Shown in pieces: positions 39,148 through 49,271 of a stretch of 64,000 nucleotides of DNA. Where the stretch lies: positions 1 through 64,000 of the forward strand of contig NZ_RHHP01000011.1 of NCBI RefSeq assembly GCF_003710815.1. Reading direction: 5' to 3'. Within the stretch, counting starts at the first letter, position 1, and the number at the start of each line of letters is the position of its first letter. The DNA is from Brevibacillus centrosporus. Lineage in GTDB: Bacteria; Bacillota; Bacilli; Brevibacillales; Brevibacillaceae. A model generated the notes under the pieces. It saw only the letters and a list, made by a program, of their open reading frames with translations, was not told the DNA's origin and did no database searches. The position numbers and the translations under genes were made by a program.

Positions 39148-39594
39148 ATGATGAAAGTCATTTTTCTTCAAGATGTTAAAGGCCAAGGCAAAAAAGGCGA
39201 AGTAAAAGATCTCTCCGAAGGTTATGTACGCAACTTCCTGCTGCCGCGCGGGCTGGCTAAGGAAGCGACAGATAGCAACGTGAAAACGCTCGACGCTCAA
39301 AAGCGCAGCGAAGAGAAGCGCAAAGAGCAAGAGAAACAGGAAGCCATCGAATTGGGTGAAAAACTCAGCGAGCTGACTGTGAAAGTAAAAGGCAAAGCAG
39401 GCGAAGGTGGTCGTCTGTTTGGCGCGATTTCCAGCAAGCAGGTAGCACAAGCGCTGGAAGAGCAGTTCAAGATCAAAGTGGACAAGCGCAAACTCGAAAT
39501 GGATGCGATCCGCGCACTGGGTGTAACGCAAATTAAAGTAAAACTGCACAACGAAGTGACCACATCTCTCAAAGTACACGTGGTCGAAGAATAA
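39148..39594 (+). CDS. rplI: 50S ribosomal protein L9
   Basis: 148 residues. [20 protein letters not shown] and [12 protein letters not shown] are the N-terminal rRNA-binding domain; a long central helix rich in Glu/Lys and a C-terminal domain with [11 protein letters not shown] follow. Two ATGs at 39148 and 39151; either could be used, with GAAGGGGG upstream. It lies between gdpP and dnaC as usual. Confidence 0.97.
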   Translation: MMKVIFLQDVKGQGKKGEVKDLSEGYVRNFLLPRGLAKEATDSNVKTLDAQKRSEEKRKEQEKQEAIELGEKLSELTVKVKGKAGEGGRLFGAISSKQVAQALEEQFKIKVDKRKLEMDAIRALGVTQIKVKLHNEVTTSLKVHVVEE

Positions 39595-39618
39595 TGACAG
39601 ACATGTGGAGGGTGTGAC

Positions 39619-40968
39619 GTGAGCGACCTGTTTTTGGATCGTGTGCCGCCGCAGAACAAGGAAGCAGAACAGTCGGTACTAGGTGCCGTGTTCTTGTCCA
39701 AGGAAGCTCTTATCACGGCCATTGAGATTCTTCGCCCGGAGGATTTCTACAAGACAGCGCATCAGCGCATCTTTCAAACGATGGTGGACCTGTACGAAAA
39801 AGGCGAACCTGTCGATCTGGTCACAGTGACAGCAGACCTGCAGGACCATAAGCTGCTGGATGAGATAGGTGGCGTTACCTATCTGACGGAAATCGCAAGC
39901 TCTGTTCCGACAGCAGCAAACATCGAGTATTACGCAAAGATTGTGGAAGAAAAGTCGCTTCTACGGCGATTGATTCATACAGCAACAAAGATCGCCAATG
40001 ATGGATACTCACGCGAGGATGAGGTCACGGCAATCATTGCCGACGCGGAGAAGTACATCATGGAGATCGGGCAGAATCGCAATAGCGGTGGTTTTACACC
40101 GATCCGTGATGCCTTGATGGAGACGTACGAGCGCATCGAGTTCTTGAGCCAGCGCAAGGGAGATATCACCGGGATATCGACGGGATACACCGACCTGGAC
40201 AAGATGACGGCTGGCTTGCAGCGAAGCGACTTGATCATCCTCGCTGCCCGTCCTTCCGTAGGGAAAACGGCGTTTGCGTTGAATTTGGCACAGAATGTAG
40301 CCGCACGAGCTGGTGAGACCGTCGCCATTTTTTCTCTGGAGATGGGTGCGACCCAGCTCGTTCAACGTATGATCTGTGCCGAGGGGAATCTGGATGCTTC
40401 CCGGATGCGTTCGGGGGCATTGGAGGAAGACGATTGGCAGAAGCTGACGATGGCGATCGGGACTCTGGCGAAGGCGCCCATTTACATTGACGATAGTCCT
40501 GGGGTGACCGTCATGGATATCCGTGCCAAATGTCGTAGGCTGCAGGCGGAGAAAGGTCTCGGATTGATTCTGATCGACTATTTGCAATTGATTCATGGAC
40601 GTGGAAAAGGAGATAACCGTCAGCAGGAAGTATCCGAAATTTCCCGTACCTTAAAAGGGATTGCCCGTGAGCTGAACGTCCCTGTAATCGCCCTGTCGCA
40701 GCTGAGCCGTGGTGTAGAGCAGCGTCAGGACAAGCGTCCGATGATGTCGGATATTCGTGAGTCCGGTTCGATCGAGCAGGACGCCGATATCGTTGCGTTC
40801 CTGTACCGCGACGACTACTACGACAAAGAGACCGAGAACAAGAACGTTATCGAGGTCATCATCGCAAAGCAACGTAACGGCCCTACCGGAACAGTGGAGC
40901 TGGCGTTTTTAAAGGAATACAACAAATTCGTCAGTCTGGATAATCGGTTCCGAAATCAGGCAGGATAA
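39619..40968 (+). CDS. dnaC: Replicative DNA helicase (DnaC in Bacillus; DnaB family)
   Basis: 449 residues. N-terminal helical collar domain (PPQNKEAEQSVLGAVFL), linker, and RecA-like motor with Walker A ARPSVGKTAFALN (about 214-226), Walker B LILIDYLQLI (about 320) and RESGSIEQDADIVAFLYR. The hexamer translocates 5' to 3' on the lagging strand template and binds DnaG and the loader. GTG start with GGAGGGTGTGAC upstream. Ends at a terminator before the purA control region. Confidence 0.97.
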   Translation: MSDLFLDRVPPQNKEAEQSVLGAVFLSKEALITAIEILRPEDFYKTAHQRIFQTMVDLYEKGEPVDLVTVTADLQDHKLLDEIGGVTYLTEIASSVPTAANIEYYAKIVEEKSLLRRLIHTATKIANDGYSREDEVTAIIADAEKYIMEIGQNRNSGGFTPIRDALMETYERIEFLSQRKGDITGISTGYTDLDKMTAGLQRSDLIILAARPSVGKTAFALNLAQNVAARAGETVAIFSLEMGATQLVQRMICAEGNLDASRMRSGALEEDDWQKLTMAIGTLAKAPIYIDDSPGVTVMDIRAKCRRLQAEKGLGLILIDYLQLIHGRGKGDNRQQEVSEISRTLKGIARELNVPVIALSQLSRGVEQRQDKRPMMSDIRESGSIEQDADIVAFLYRDDYYDKETENKNVIEVIIAKQRNGPTGTVELAFLKEYNKFVSLDNRFRNQAG

Positions 40969-40980
40969 AATAGAAACAGA

Positions 40981-41008
40981 AAAGCCGGAGGGAATTCCGG
41001 CTTTTTTC
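40981..41008 (+). terminator. dnaC terminator
   Basis: AAAAGCCGGA and TTCCGGCTTTT stem with a short loop and T-run. Confidence 0.88.
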
Positions 41009-41076
41009 TTTGGGAATTCCGTACTGCCCGATTTCAAAAAAGAGAAGGACAACAAGGGTTTGCATAGCGTATCATA

Positions 41077-41152
41077 ATTACCGAACGTATAATGTTCTTA
41101 CTATTCAAATGTTCGTATTTTCGTTGACATGCGGGAAATGGTTTAGTACACT
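41077..41152 (+). promoter_or_regulatory. purA promoter with two PurBoxes
   Basis: The promoter is TTGACA (41124-41129), 17 bases, TACACT (41147-41152). Upstream are two inverted PurR boxes: ATTACCGAACGTA (about 41077-41089) and, on the other strand, AAATACGAACATT (about 41108-41120). PurR of B. subtilis binds such paired boxes upstream of purA and is released by PRPP, so purA is probably repressed when purines are plentiful. Confidence 0.85.
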
Positions 41153-41203
41153 TAGATTGTTTCAGGCCCAAAAGGACATGATTATATCAGGAGGTGTTTT
41201 TCG

Positions 41204-42490
41204 ATGTCAACTGTCGTTGTCGTCGGAACCCAGTGGGGCGATGAAGGTAAAGGTAAAATTACTGACTATTTGGCTGAAAGCGCAGAAGTAGTGGCTCGTT
41301 ACCAAGGCGGTAACAATGCAGGCCATACCATTATTTTTGATGGCAACAAATACAAACTGCACTTGATTCCATCTGGAATTTTTTATACAGATAAGACCTG
41401 CGTGATCGGTAATGGTATGGTAGTAGACCCAAGAGCGCTGATTAAAGAGCTGGAGTACATCCACAGCTTTGGTTTTACTACAAACAATTTGAAAATCAGT
41501 GATCGTGCCCACGTAATCTTGCCTTACCACATCAAACTGGATGGGGTAGAAGAAGATAGCCGTGGTGCAAACAAAATTGGTACGACTCGTAAAGGGATCG
41601 GTCCTGCCTACATGGATAAAGCGGCTCGTATCGGTATCCGTATTGCAGACCTGCTGGATCCAGAAGAGTTCAAACGCAAGCTGGAGCGCAACCTGGCTGA
41701 AAAGAACAACCTGTTGGAGAAAGTCTACAACACCACAGGGTTTGAATTGAATGAAATTCTGGACGAATACCTGGCTGTAGCTGAGGTTATCCGTCCTTAT
41801 GTAACCGATACATCTGTAGTTTTGAACGATGCAATCGACCGCGGCAACCGCGTGCTGTTTGAGGGTGCCCAAGGCGTGCTGCTCGATATTGACCAAGGTA
41901 CTTATCCGTACGTAACGTCTTCCAATCCAATCGCGGGTGGAGTGACGATCGGTTCCGGTGTGGGACCAACCAAAATCAATCAAGTCATCGGGGTAGCGAA
42001 AGCGTACACGACTCGTGTAGGGGACGGTCCGTTCCTGACTGAGTTGACTGATGCGATTGGTGATCAAATCCGTGAAGTGGGTGCCGAGTACGGTACGACA
42101 ACTGGCCGCGCACGCCGTGTAGGCTGGTTTGACAGTGTAGTTGTTCGTCACGCTCGTCGTGTCAGTGGCATCACCGGTCTGGCTATCACGAAGCTGGATA
42201 CTTTGACTGGCATCGAGACCCTGCGTATTTGCACCGCGTACAAATACAACGGTGAGATTATCGAATCGTTCCCGGCGAACCTGAACCTGCTCGCAAAATG
42301 CGAACCAGTTTACGAGGAGCTGCCAGGCTGGACAGAGGACATCACAGGTGTTCGCAACCTCAACGATTTGCCAGAAAACGCACGTCACTACATTGAGCGT
42401 ATCACGCAGCTTACTGGCATTCCGATGTCGATCTTCTCTGTAGGACCAGACCGTGAGCAAACCGTAGTCGTTCGCGGCATTTACGGATAA
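41204..42490 (+). CDS. purA: Adenylosuccinate synthetase
   Basis: 428 residues. P-loop-like [16 protein letters not shown] at the N-terminus with catalytic Asp and His (NNAGHTI). [19 protein letters not shown] and [13 protein letters not shown] are further conserved blocks. It makes adenylosuccinate from IMP, aspartate and GTP, the first step from IMP to AMP. The binding site AGGAGGTG precedes the ATG. Single gene, between the PurR-controlled promoter and a strong terminator. Confidence 0.98.
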   Translation: MSTVVVVGTQWGDEGKGKITDYLAESAEVVARYQGGNNAGHTIIFDGNKYKLHLIPSGIFYTDKTCVIGNGMVVDPRALIKELEYIHSFGFTTNNLKISDRAHVILPYHIKLDGVEEDSRGANKIGTTRKGIGPAYMDKAARIGIRIADLLDPEEFKRKLERNLAEKNNLLEKVYNTTGFELNEILDEYLAVAEVIRPYVTDTSVVLNDAIDRGNRVLFEGAQGVLLDIDQGTYPYVTSSNPIAGGVTIGSGVGPTKINQVIGVAKAYTTRVGDGPFLTELTDAIGDQIREVGAEYGTTTGRARRVGWFDSVVVRHARRVSGITGLAITKLDTLTGIETLRICTAYKYNGEIIESFPANLNLLAKCEPVYEELPGWTEDITGVRNLNDLPENARHYIERITQLTGIPMSIFSVGPDREQTVVVRGIYG

Positions 42491-42513
42491 GCCTTAGTCC
42501 CATAGACATAGCG

Positions 42514-42544
42514 AAAGCTGTCGATTATTCGACAGCTTTTTTTT
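42514..42544 (+). terminator. purA terminator
   Basis: An 11-base perfect stem, AAAGCTGTCGA and its complement, with a 4-base loop and T-run. Confidence 0.93.
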
Positions 42545-42562
42545 GTACAACCAAGAATGGAT

Positions 42563-42648
42563 CCCGTATGCGGGCAGCAGAGGAGAGACCTGTGCCCTCT
42601 TGCCGGGGGCAGTTTTCGAGTTGGACAAAAGTCCCGATACGGGTTTTT
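42563..42648 (+). ncRNA. Candidate structured RNA upstream of the Sm-like gene
   Basis: A terminal stem CCCGTAT (42563-42569) pairs with ATACGGG (42637-42643) and is followed by TTTTT. Inside it, GGGCA/TGCCC (about 42572-42597), TGCC/GGCA (about 42601-42612) and GGAC/GTCC with an AAAA loop (42623-42634) form three hairpins. The layout is a four-way junction ending in a U-tract, as for a small RNA or an attenuator-type leader. No known Rfam class is recognised, and it is not a canonical tRNA. Confidence 0.45.
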
Positions 42649-42743
42649 ATGTTACGAGAAAATTTATTTCGAGAGGACAGACACGAAACGACACCTTCTG
42701 GGCATAAAGTAGAGCATAGCAAGGAAATGGAGAGGTGATCGTG

Positions 42744-42950
42744 ATGATGGGTTTTGATCAAAAAGCCATGAAGCTGCTGGGGAAGAACGTACAGGTGAAG
42801 ATGTTCAATGGCGTCGTCATCAAGGGAACCATGACTCATTTCGATAACGGATACCTGTGCTTCATCACCACTTACAAGCAGCAGGATACCGAAAAAACGA
42901 CGATTCGCAGGCTGGCAATCAAAGAAGTAACTTCCATGCTCGAGGTGTGA
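42744..42950 (+). CDS. Small protein with an Sm-like sequence pattern
   Basis: 68 residues from ATG at 42744 (GGAGAGGTGATCGTG upstream). I do not recognise a named family. The pattern LLGKNVQVKMFNGVVIKGT, then an aspartate-asparagine turn (FDNG) and a hydrophobic CFITTY strand resembles the Sm1 motif. IRRLAIKEV near the end resembles Sm2. Sm/Hfq-like folds bind RNA, so an RNA-binding or structural role is possible but unproved. It stands alone with a terminator behind it. Confidence 0.6.
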   Translation: MMGFDQKAMKLLGKNVQVKMFNGVVIKGTMTHFDNGYLCFITTYKQQDTEKTTIRRLAIKEVTSMLEV

Positions 42951-42974
42951 TAATCGAATGAGCAAAAAGCACTG

Positions 42975-43008
42975 AGCCACCTACTCATAGCGGAGCAGGT
43001 GGCTTTCT
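42975..43008 (+). terminator. Terminator after the Sm-like gene
   Basis: AGCCACCT/AGGTGGCT stem (42975-42982 with 42997-43004), then a T-rich tail (TTCTATT). Confidence 0.7.
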
Positions 43009-43031
43009 ATTGACCTAGGCTGGTTACAAAG

Positions 43032-43412
43032 TCATATCATGCCGCCGCAGGAAGTAATGATTTGGGTAGCTTCGTCGCCTCTTTCTTCTGGAACGACTGC
43101 GGTCAGGAGGACACTTCGATTTAGATCGTCATCTCCCCGTTCAGCCATCCCGCTAGCATCTGGATCTACTGCGGCAAGTACGCTGGCATCCCGGCCGCTG
43201 GGAAAATCACCAGCCAGTGTCATGTTGCCCAGGCTCGGTATTTCGCCAGAGATCGGATTCATGATCGATTCGTTCCCATCGCCTGGAAATTGTCCGACTC
43301 TGTCGATTTGCATGGTGGAAAAACCAGCTTGTCGAAGAGCATCGGCCGCTTTTCCTGCATCCTCCTCCGTATGAAAACCTGCCAGAATGTTTCTTTCTTT
43401 CACGTAAATCAC
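43032..43412 (-). CDS. Hypothetical protein, stress-protein-like
   Basis: 126 residues. The N-terminal half (RNILAGFHTEEDAGKAADALRQAG is its core, in pieces) has the strand-helix pattern of the YflT-type heat/stress domain, where a peptide strand is followed by an Ala-rich helix. The C-terminal half has a second such unit (NRSVLLTAVVPEERGDEATQII). The middle is Gly/Pro/Asp-rich and probably flexible. No function can be assigned. ATG preceded by AGGAGAGTG on the minus strand. Confidence 0.6.
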   Translation of the reverse strand: MIYVKERNILAGFHTEEDAGKAADALRQAGFSTMQIDRVGQFPGDGNESIMNPISGEIPSLGNMTLAGDFPSGRDASVLAAVDPDASGMAERGDDDLNRSVLLTAVVPEERGDEATQIITSCGGMI

Positions 43413-43665
43413 TCTCCTGACTGTCTAAAATATTCCAGTTTCATGTACATATCATGACTCTTGGTCAAGTTTTTTATTCGACAGCAATTTACACTTGATG
43501 TTGTCGTTAAATATGTGGTAAAGTCGACATAGTTGGTTTCTTTAGGCAATTTGGCAGATTACTGGAAACAAAATTTTGGGCTATATGTCCTAGTCGGTAT
43601 ATTTAAATAATTCAGGGAATACCGAATGCAAGGCGAGCTGCTAATGTTTTCAGGAGGGACAAGTT

Positions 43666-45165
43666 ATGCAATGGTCGGAATGGAAGGCCAAGCTGCAGGA
43701 ACGGTCAGAGCAAATCGTTCAGAATTGCAGACAATTGGCGAAGCGCACGATAGATCAAACAAGCTCATACATTCAAACACATAAGAAACAAACCATTTCT
43801 GTCGCGGCAGGGCTGGTACTGACCGTGGCAGCGGGAGCTTCCGCACAGTACTACTACACCAGCAACATCATTTCGGTGTATCACGTTCTCGTAAATGGTC
43901 AAGAGATTGGCGTGGTGGACAACCCCGCAGTGGTAAAGAACTGGACGGCAGCCAAGCTGGAGGAAGAGCAGGCAAAGAACGGCCTCTCTATGACGCTTGC
44001 TGATTACATCACGTTCCAGGAAGAGCGTAAGTACAAGGCGCCGTTTGATAACGAGTCGACTGTACGCGCACTATCCGACATCGCCGACATCAAAGTTGAG
44101 GCGGTTAAGCTGATTGTAGACGGGAAGGTTGTCGGTTATGCGGCGGATCAGAATACAGCTGATCAAGTGCTTGCTCATGTGAAAGAGAAGTTTTCGGGCA
44201 TCCCAGCACAGGCAGACAAGAAAGTGGCCGTAGCGGCTGCATCGTTAAGCGCACCTGCAAAGAGCAGTCCCATCAAGGAAGTTACGTTTAAGGAGCAGGT
44301 AGAGACAGAGAGCGACTCAGTCACGGCCGCGCAGGTTTTGCCGGCGGACAAGCTGGAGGAGCTGCTCGTTAAAGGTACCTTCAAGCAGATGACGCATACA
44401 GTCGTTGAAGGAGATTGCATCGGTTGTATCGCTAAAAAGTACGGCATTACGTCAAATGATATCTATGCAAACAACCCTGGCATCACGGAAAATACGTTGC
44501 TCCAGCTGGGGCAGCAAATCAACGTGACCGCTATTCGTCCGTTTGTGACGGTACAGGTGAAAGAGGATCTCTCCCAAAAAGAAACGATTGCGTTCTCCAC
44601 GCAAATCAACAACAACGATAAGCTGCCAAAGGGAGAAACAAAAGTCGTCCAGGAAGGTCGGGACGGCAGCAAGATGGTTCAGTATGAGATCGTGAAAGAA
44701 AATGGGCAAGTAGTTGCGAAAAATATCGTCAAGCAGGACGTGATCGCACAGCCTGTTGCGAAAATCGTGGAGCGGGGAACAAAGGTGATTCCATCTCGTG
44801 GGACAGGCCGTCTGAGCTGGCCAGCGAGCGGTTATATCAGCAGCGGATTTGGTACGCGCTGGGGCCGTATGCATAAAGGGATCGACATCGCTGGATCTGG
44901 TTCTGTTTTGGCTGCCGATAATGGTCGTGTCAAATTTGCTGGATGGGATGGCGACTACGGTAAAGCGGTCATCATCGATCACGGCAATGGCATGGAAACT
45001 CTTTATGGCCACATGAGCACAATCAGCGTCAAGGTAGGCGACGTGGTTGCGCAAGGCAAAAAAATCGGAGTAAAAGGATCGACTGGGGATTCTACGGGTG
45101 TTCACTTGCATTTTGAGGTTCATCAGAATGGACGAATCCAGAACCCTATGCGTTACTTGAAATAG
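43666..45165 (+). CDS. Membrane-anchored murein peptidase with LysM, G5 and M23 domains
   Basis: 499 residues. A single membrane helix (about 45-62, TISVAAGLVLTVAAG) puts the rest outside. Then come a helical region, a LysM domain (about 243-290, HTVVEGDCIGCIAKKYGIT), a G5-type domain (about 295-370) and an M23 zinc peptidase domain with HKGIDIAG and HLHFEVH. M23 enzymes cut peptide cross-links in peptidoglycan. Its place directly before walRK, which governs cell-wall hydrolases, suggests a related regulated role. ATG with AGGAGGGACAA upstream. Confidence 0.9.
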   Translation: MQWSEWKAKLQERSEQIVQNCRQLAKRTIDQTSSYIQTHKKQTISVAAGLVLTVAAGASAQYYYTSNIISVYHVLVNGQEIGVVDNPAVVKNWTAAKLEEEQAKNGLSMTLADYITFQEERKYKAPFDNESTVRALSDIADIKVEAVKLIVDGKVVGYAADQNTADQVLAHVKEKFSGIPAQADKKVAVAAASLSAPAKSSPIKEVTFKEQVETESDSVTAAQVLPADKLEELLVKGTFKQMTHTVVEGDCIGCIAKKYGITSNDIYANNPGITENTLLQLGQQINVTAIRPFVTVQVKEDLSQKETIAFSTQINNNDKLPKGETKVVQEGRDGSKMVQYEIVKENGQVVAKNIVKQDVIAQPVAKIVERGTKVIPSRGTGRLSWPASGYISSGFGTRWGRMHKGIDIAGSGSVLAADNGRVKFAGWDGDYGKAVIIDHGNGMETLYGHMSTISVKVGDVVAQGKKIGVKGSTGDSTGVHLHFEVHQNGRIQNPMRYLK

Positions 45166-45188
45166 ACAAGTAATATATGGAAATAGAG

Positions 45189-45223
45189 AAAAGGGGGTCT
45201 CCACGCGAGATTACCCTTTTTTT
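45189..45223 (+). terminator. Terminator after the M23 peptidase gene
   Basis: AAAAGGG with inner GTCTC/GAGA pairing and CCCTTTT, followed by a T-tract. Confidence 0.75.
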
Positions 45224-45237
45224 GTGCACGTGAAACA
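45222..45237. promoter_or_regulatory. Degenerate parS-like sequence
   Basis: TTGTGCACGTGAAACA matches 13 of 16 parS positions, with the right half perfect. It lies in the gap before walR. It may be a weak ParB site or chance. Confidence 0.35.
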
Positions 45238-45352
45238 GCTATAGGCAGGGAGTGCTTTCCAGAGGACTTCTTTACGCGCGGGACATGGTGTATTGTAGAG
45301 GAATAGATGCTCCTCGAGTGGAATCTTTTTATGAAGAAAAGGAGGGAGCAAG

Positions 45353-46063
45353 ATGGCAAAACTCCTGGTTGTAGACGATGAAAAACCGATTGCAGATATT
45401 TTGAAGTTTACGTTTGAAAAGGAAGGCTATCAGGTGGTTTGCGCCTATGATGGTGATGAAGCACTGGTTGTCGTTCAAAATGAAAGGCCCGATCTGATTT
45501 TGCTGGATGTGATGCTGCCAGGCAGGGATGGTATGGACGTCTGCCGAGCTGTTCGTCAGTCTCATGATGTACCGATCATCATGCTGACAGCAAAGGACTC
45601 GGAGCTGGATAAAGTGCTAGGCCTGGAATTGGGAGCGGACGATTACGTCACGAAGCCATTTAGCACGCGCGAGCTGGTGGCACGGGTCAAAGCTCATTTG
45701 CGCAGACATCAGCCCAAGAATGAGGAAAAGGACCAGCAGCACCTGCTGCGTGTGCACGAGCTGGAGATCGACCTGCATTCATACACCGTTGATAAAACGG
45801 GTGAGCAGTTGGATTTGACCCATCGGGAGTTCGAGCTTCTGGTCTATTTGGCAAAGCATCAGGGGCAGGTACTGACACGAGAGCATTTGCTTCAGTCTGT
45901 ATGGGGATTTGATTATTTTGGCGATGTGCGGACTGTCGATGTGACCATTCGTCGTTTACGGGAAAAAATCGAGGATGATCCGAGTCAGCCGAAATACATC
46001 ATCACCCGTCGGGGCTTGGGCTATACACTGCGTAACCCTGGCATGGGAGGAACGCCTGGATGA
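45353..46063 (+). CDS. walR: Two-component response regulator WalR (YycF)
   Basis: 236 residues. Receiver domain (1-120) with the phosphoacceptor Asp52 in LLDVMLPG and Lys at TKPF. The OmpR/PhoB winged helix follows (about 130-235) with [17 protein letters not shown]. WalR controls autolysins and wall synthesis and is essential in B. subtilis. Strong ribosome site AAGGAGGGAGCAAG. walK starts at the overlapping ATGA, so both are translationally coupled. Confidence 0.98.
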   Translation: MAKLLVVDDEKPIADILKFTFEKEGYQVVCAYDGDEALVVVQNERPDLILLDVMLPGRDGMDVCRAVRQSHDVPIIMLTAKDSELDKVLGLELGADDYVTKPFSTRELVARVKAHLRRHQPKNEEKDQQHLLRVHELEIDLHSYTVDKTGEQLDLTHREFELLVYLAKHQGQVLTREHLLQSVWGFDYFGDVRTVDVTIRRLREKIEDDPSQPKYIITRRGLGYTLRNPGMGGTPG

Positions 46064-47883
46064 GGCGGCTGTTTAAAACGGTTCAATGGAAAATGGTCGT
46101 CATTTACATGCTGCTCATTTTGTTGGCGATGCAATTCATTGGAGCTTACTTTGCCAGGGAAGTCGAGAGCTACTACATCAACACGTTTTCCGAGTCGCTA
46201 AACGGCCAGGCAAGTCTGCTGGCGAGCCTGTTGGAAGCGGATCTGCGGCCGACAGAAGGAAAGGAACAAAATCCGGAGCAATATCGACAGGATATCGACA
46301 ACCTGATTAACAACCTGGTAAAGATCAACGGTGCCAACGTACAGGTGATCGACCAAACGGGTACCGTCGTCAGTACGACAGAGGACAAGAGCACGATTGG
46401 CCAACGGACGTCACAGCCGGAAGTCACCGTCGCACTGCTGGGGACTCGCAGTGAGTCTATGCGGATCGATCCGCGTACAGGTGCGCGCGTAAAAGTGCTG
46501 GTTCTCCCTGTCAAAGGCGATCAGATCGTGTACGGGGCGGTTTATATGGTCGCTTCGATGGAAGGCACGTATACCACGATTCGTAAAATGAACGGGATTT
46601 TGGCGACGGGTACGATGTTTGCCCTGATCATCACGGCTGGTCTGGGAGTCGTGCTGGCGCGGACCATTACCAAACCGGTGAAGGAAATGACTCGCCAGGC
46701 GCGAGCTGTCGCGGACGGAGACTTCAACCGCAATGTGAGGGTATATAGTGGAGATGAGATCGGTCAGCTAGGTATGGCCTTTAACCATATGACCATACGT
46801 CTTCAGGAGGCGATCCTGCAGCAGGAGGAAGAGCGGGAAAAGCTCGCCGGTATTTTGAGCAACATGACAGACGGAGTGATCGCTGCCGATCGGAAGGGCA
46901 GAATCATTTTGTTCAACCGTGCTGCCGAAGAGATGCTGCAGGTGACCATGACTGAGGTGTTGATCAAAGGAAGGACCCTGTACGACTTGTTGGGGCTGCC
47001 TCCTGAGGACGAAATGCCGCTTCATGAGCAGGAAGAGCCTTTGTTTATCGAGATGATGCTGCCCAATCGGGATGAGGTCATCTTGCGTGTGACGTTTACA
47101 CCGCTGCAGCATGACAGTGGGAAAAAGGGCGGCATCATTGCCGTGGTCGCTGACGTGACGGAGCAGCAACGCTTGGAGCATCAGCGCAGGGAATTCGTTG
47201 CGAATGTATCCCATGAGCTGCGAACGCCGCTAACGACGATCAAAAGCTATGTGGAGGCCTTGCTGGATGGCGCGATGGACGAGCCTGATTTGTCCAATCG
47301 CTTTTTACGAGTGACCATGTCGGAAACGGAGCGAATGATCCGTCTGGTCAACGATTTGCTGCAGCTGTCCCGTTTTGACTCCCAAGGGGTGCGTTTGCAT
47401 TGCAAGGAAGCCGATCTCAACCGGTTGCTTCACTATGCAGCGGATCGCTTTTCCATGTTTGGCGAGCAGCAGGAGGTAGAGCTTCATCTGGACGTGCCAG
47501 ACAAGCTGCCTGCGGTATACATTGATACCGATGCGATCAACCAGGTACTGGACAATTTGCTATCCAATGCGATCAAGTACACTCCCCAAGGGGGCAAAGT
47601 GGTCTTGCATGCAAAAGTAAACAATCATCAGAAGCGGGTGCTTATCTCCATTGAAGATACGGGGATCGGGATCCCGAGCCGCGATTTGAAACGCATTTTC
47701 GAAAGGTTTTACCGGGTTGATAAAGCGCGCTCACGCGGACAGGGCGGCACGGGTCTGGGACTGGCTATTGCGCGTGAATTGGTGCAAGCGCATGGAGCGG
47801 ACATCGAGATCACCAGTGAATGGAATGTGGGGACGACGGTAACGTTCTGGGTTCCATTTGCCCAAGGGGGTAAGGCGGTATGA
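46060..47883 (+). CDS. walK: Sensor histidine kinase WalK (YycG)
   Basis: 607 residues in the standard WalK layout: membrane helix (about 12-32), extracellular sensing domain (about 35-180), second helix (about 182-202), HAMP, PAS (about 265-370), then the HisKA and ATPase domains. The phosphorylation site His385 lies in [13 protein letters not shown]-box NLLSNAIKY and GIGIPSRDL follow. It senses wall status (lipid II or peptidoglycan products) and phosphorylates WalR. walH overlaps its end by 4 bases. Confidence 0.97.
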   Translation: MRRLFKTVQWKMVVIYMLLILLAMQFIGAYFAREVESYYINTFSESLNGQASLLASLLEADLRPTEGKEQNPEQYRQDIDNLINNLVKINGANVQVIDQTGTVVSTTEDKSTIGQRTSQPEVTVALLGTRSESMRIDPRTGARVKVLVLPVKGDQIVYGAVYMVASMEGTYTTIRKMNGILATGTMFALIITAGLGVVLARTITKPVKEMTRQARAVADGDFNRNVRVYSGDEIGQLGMAFNHMTIRLQEAILQQEEEREKLAGILSNMTDGVIAADRKGRIILFNRAAEEMLQVTMTEVLIKGRTLYDLLGLPPEDEMPLHEQEEPLFIEMMLPNRDEVILRVTFTPLQHDSGKKGGIIAVVADVTEQQRLEHQRREFVANVSHELRTPLTTIKSYVEALLDGAMDEPDLSNRFLRVTMSETERMIRLVNDLLQLSRFDSQGVRLHCKEADLNRLLHYAADRFSMFGEQQEVELHLDVPDKLPAVYIDTDAINQVLDNLLSNAIKYTPQGGKVVLHAKVNNHQKRVLISIEDTGIGIPSRDLKRIFERFYRVDKARSRGQGGTGLGLAIARELVQAHGADIEITSEWNVGTTVTFWVPFAQGGKAV

Positions 47884-49271
47884 AAAGGTGGCTGAGACGG
47901 TGGCTGGAGCCTACCAAGACCGTATTACTCAATGTGCTGGTGCTGTTGAGCTTTTGCCTGACCGGGTTGTTGTGGAGCAACCAGCCAAAATTTCAGTTTA
48001 TCGAGCCTGCCCAATACACGGAATCAAAGCCAGTACAGGAAAAGCAGCTGATGCAGCTCGTGACACCGGAGTCCGTCGTATTTCACTATGGGGAAGACAG
48101 ACATACCAAAGCGGTCGCCACGGATGGGCCGTACAGCATGATCGTAAGGGAAATGTCCAAGTGGATATTCCTCGATTTCACGCCGTATATGTTTTCCAAT
48201 GACAAATGGGGGGAAATTGCCCGGGAAAAGATTGGGATTGAGGTACGGTTTAGAAGTACGATCCCTTTATCGATTGTCGGTCGCCTGGTTACTTTCCGGG
48301 ACGAGTACGATAGCCAGATTAAAGGCGTCGATCGTTTGTGGCTGTACTACGAGAAGGACGAGGATCTCGTCTACGCTTTGTTCCTGTCTTCTGAAGAGGG
48401 AAAAATGATGCGTGCGCGGACTTCGATCAGCCCGAAGGATTTGCGTGATTCTTATTTGGCGACAGGCAATCAGATGCCCGAGCAGATCATGAAGATTGTA
48501 AAGCCGGAGAGAACCTATTCTTCACTGGAAGGGGCGCTTCCGGTATGGAACATGTACTATCTCCCGAAAAATCAGGTGCGCATGCAGCAATTCCGCTACA
48601 GCTATGAGACGATCAGCGACGAAAGATTGATCGAAGCGTATTTCCTCGATCCTTCGCTGGTGAGACAGATCATGGAGCGGGACAAGACCGTCATTTTTAC
48701 CGACGGGAGCCGATCGGTACAGCTGCGTTCCGAGCAGCAGGCGTTTACCTTTACCGACCCTGCCTATCAGCAGAGAGCCCAAGAGCTGTCTGACGAAGAG
48801 AAGGTACAGGGTGCCGTGACCTTCATCAACAAGCATCTTGGGTGGCTGGATGAATACCATTTTGAACGGATGAAAAAGAGCTACAACGAGAAGGATCTGA
48901 TCACGTTCCGCCAATACGTAGGATCCTATCCGCTGATTAGCAACAATGAAAAACCGATTGATACGATCCAGATTACCTCAGAGGCGGGGCAAGTGGTGAC
49001 ACTCAGTCGTTCTCTAATCAACCTGGATAAGTACATTTCCAACAAAGAGTGGAAAGTGATGTCGGGTCCAGAGCTCTATCAAATGATTCGTGACAGGAAG
49101 CTCGCGGATACCGACCAGATTTCGAATGCGTATCTGGCCTACCAGACCATATTTGGAGAAGGGTATGTAGACCTGATGCCGGTTTGGGTCGTGGAGATGG
49201 CGAATCAGGCAAACCTGTACATTTCCGCAGAAGCCAATCAGGGAGGAGGAAAGGTGCATGGATTGGAGTAG
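47880..49271 (+). CDS. yycH: WalRK regulatory protein YycH (WalH)
   Basis: 463 residues. A short cytosolic basic start ([12 protein letters not shown]), one membrane helix (about 15-35) and a long extracellular part. YycH and YycI form a complex with WalK and, in B. subtilis, restrain its activity. Overlaps walK and walI (14 bases), as in the conserved walRKHIJ operon. Confidence 0.9.
   Translation: MKRWLRRWLEPTKTVLLNVLVLLSFCLTGLLWSNQPKFQFIEPAQYTESKPVQEKQLMQLVTPESVVFHYGEDRHTKAVATDGPYSMIVREMSKWIFLDFTPYMFSNDKWGEIAREKIGIEVRFRSTIPLSIVGRLVTFRDEYDSQIKGVDRLWLYYEKDEDLVYALFLSSEEGKMMRARTSISPKDLRDSYLATGNQMPEQIMKIVKPERTYSSLEGALPVWNMYYLPKNQVRMQQFRYSYETISDERLIEAYFLDPSLVRQIMERDKTVIFTDGSRSVQLRSEQQAFTFTDPAYQQRAQELSDEEKVQGAVTFINKHLGWLDEYHFERMKKSYNEKDLITFRQYVGSYPLISNNEKPIDTIQITSEAGQVVTLSRSLINLDKYISNKEWKVMSGPELYQMIRDRKLADTDQISNAYLAYQTIFGEGYVDLMPVWVVEMANQANLYISAEANQGGGKVHGLE

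Noticed and set aside
41207-42460. A 417-codon minus-strand frame opposite purA
   Set aside because: Shadow of purA, no start signals.
42563-42648. Glycine riboswitch or tRNA reading of the structured element
   Set aside because: A few shared words (AGAGGAGAGAC, GGACAAAAG) but the aptamer core and order do not match, and no TTCRANYC T-arm exists.
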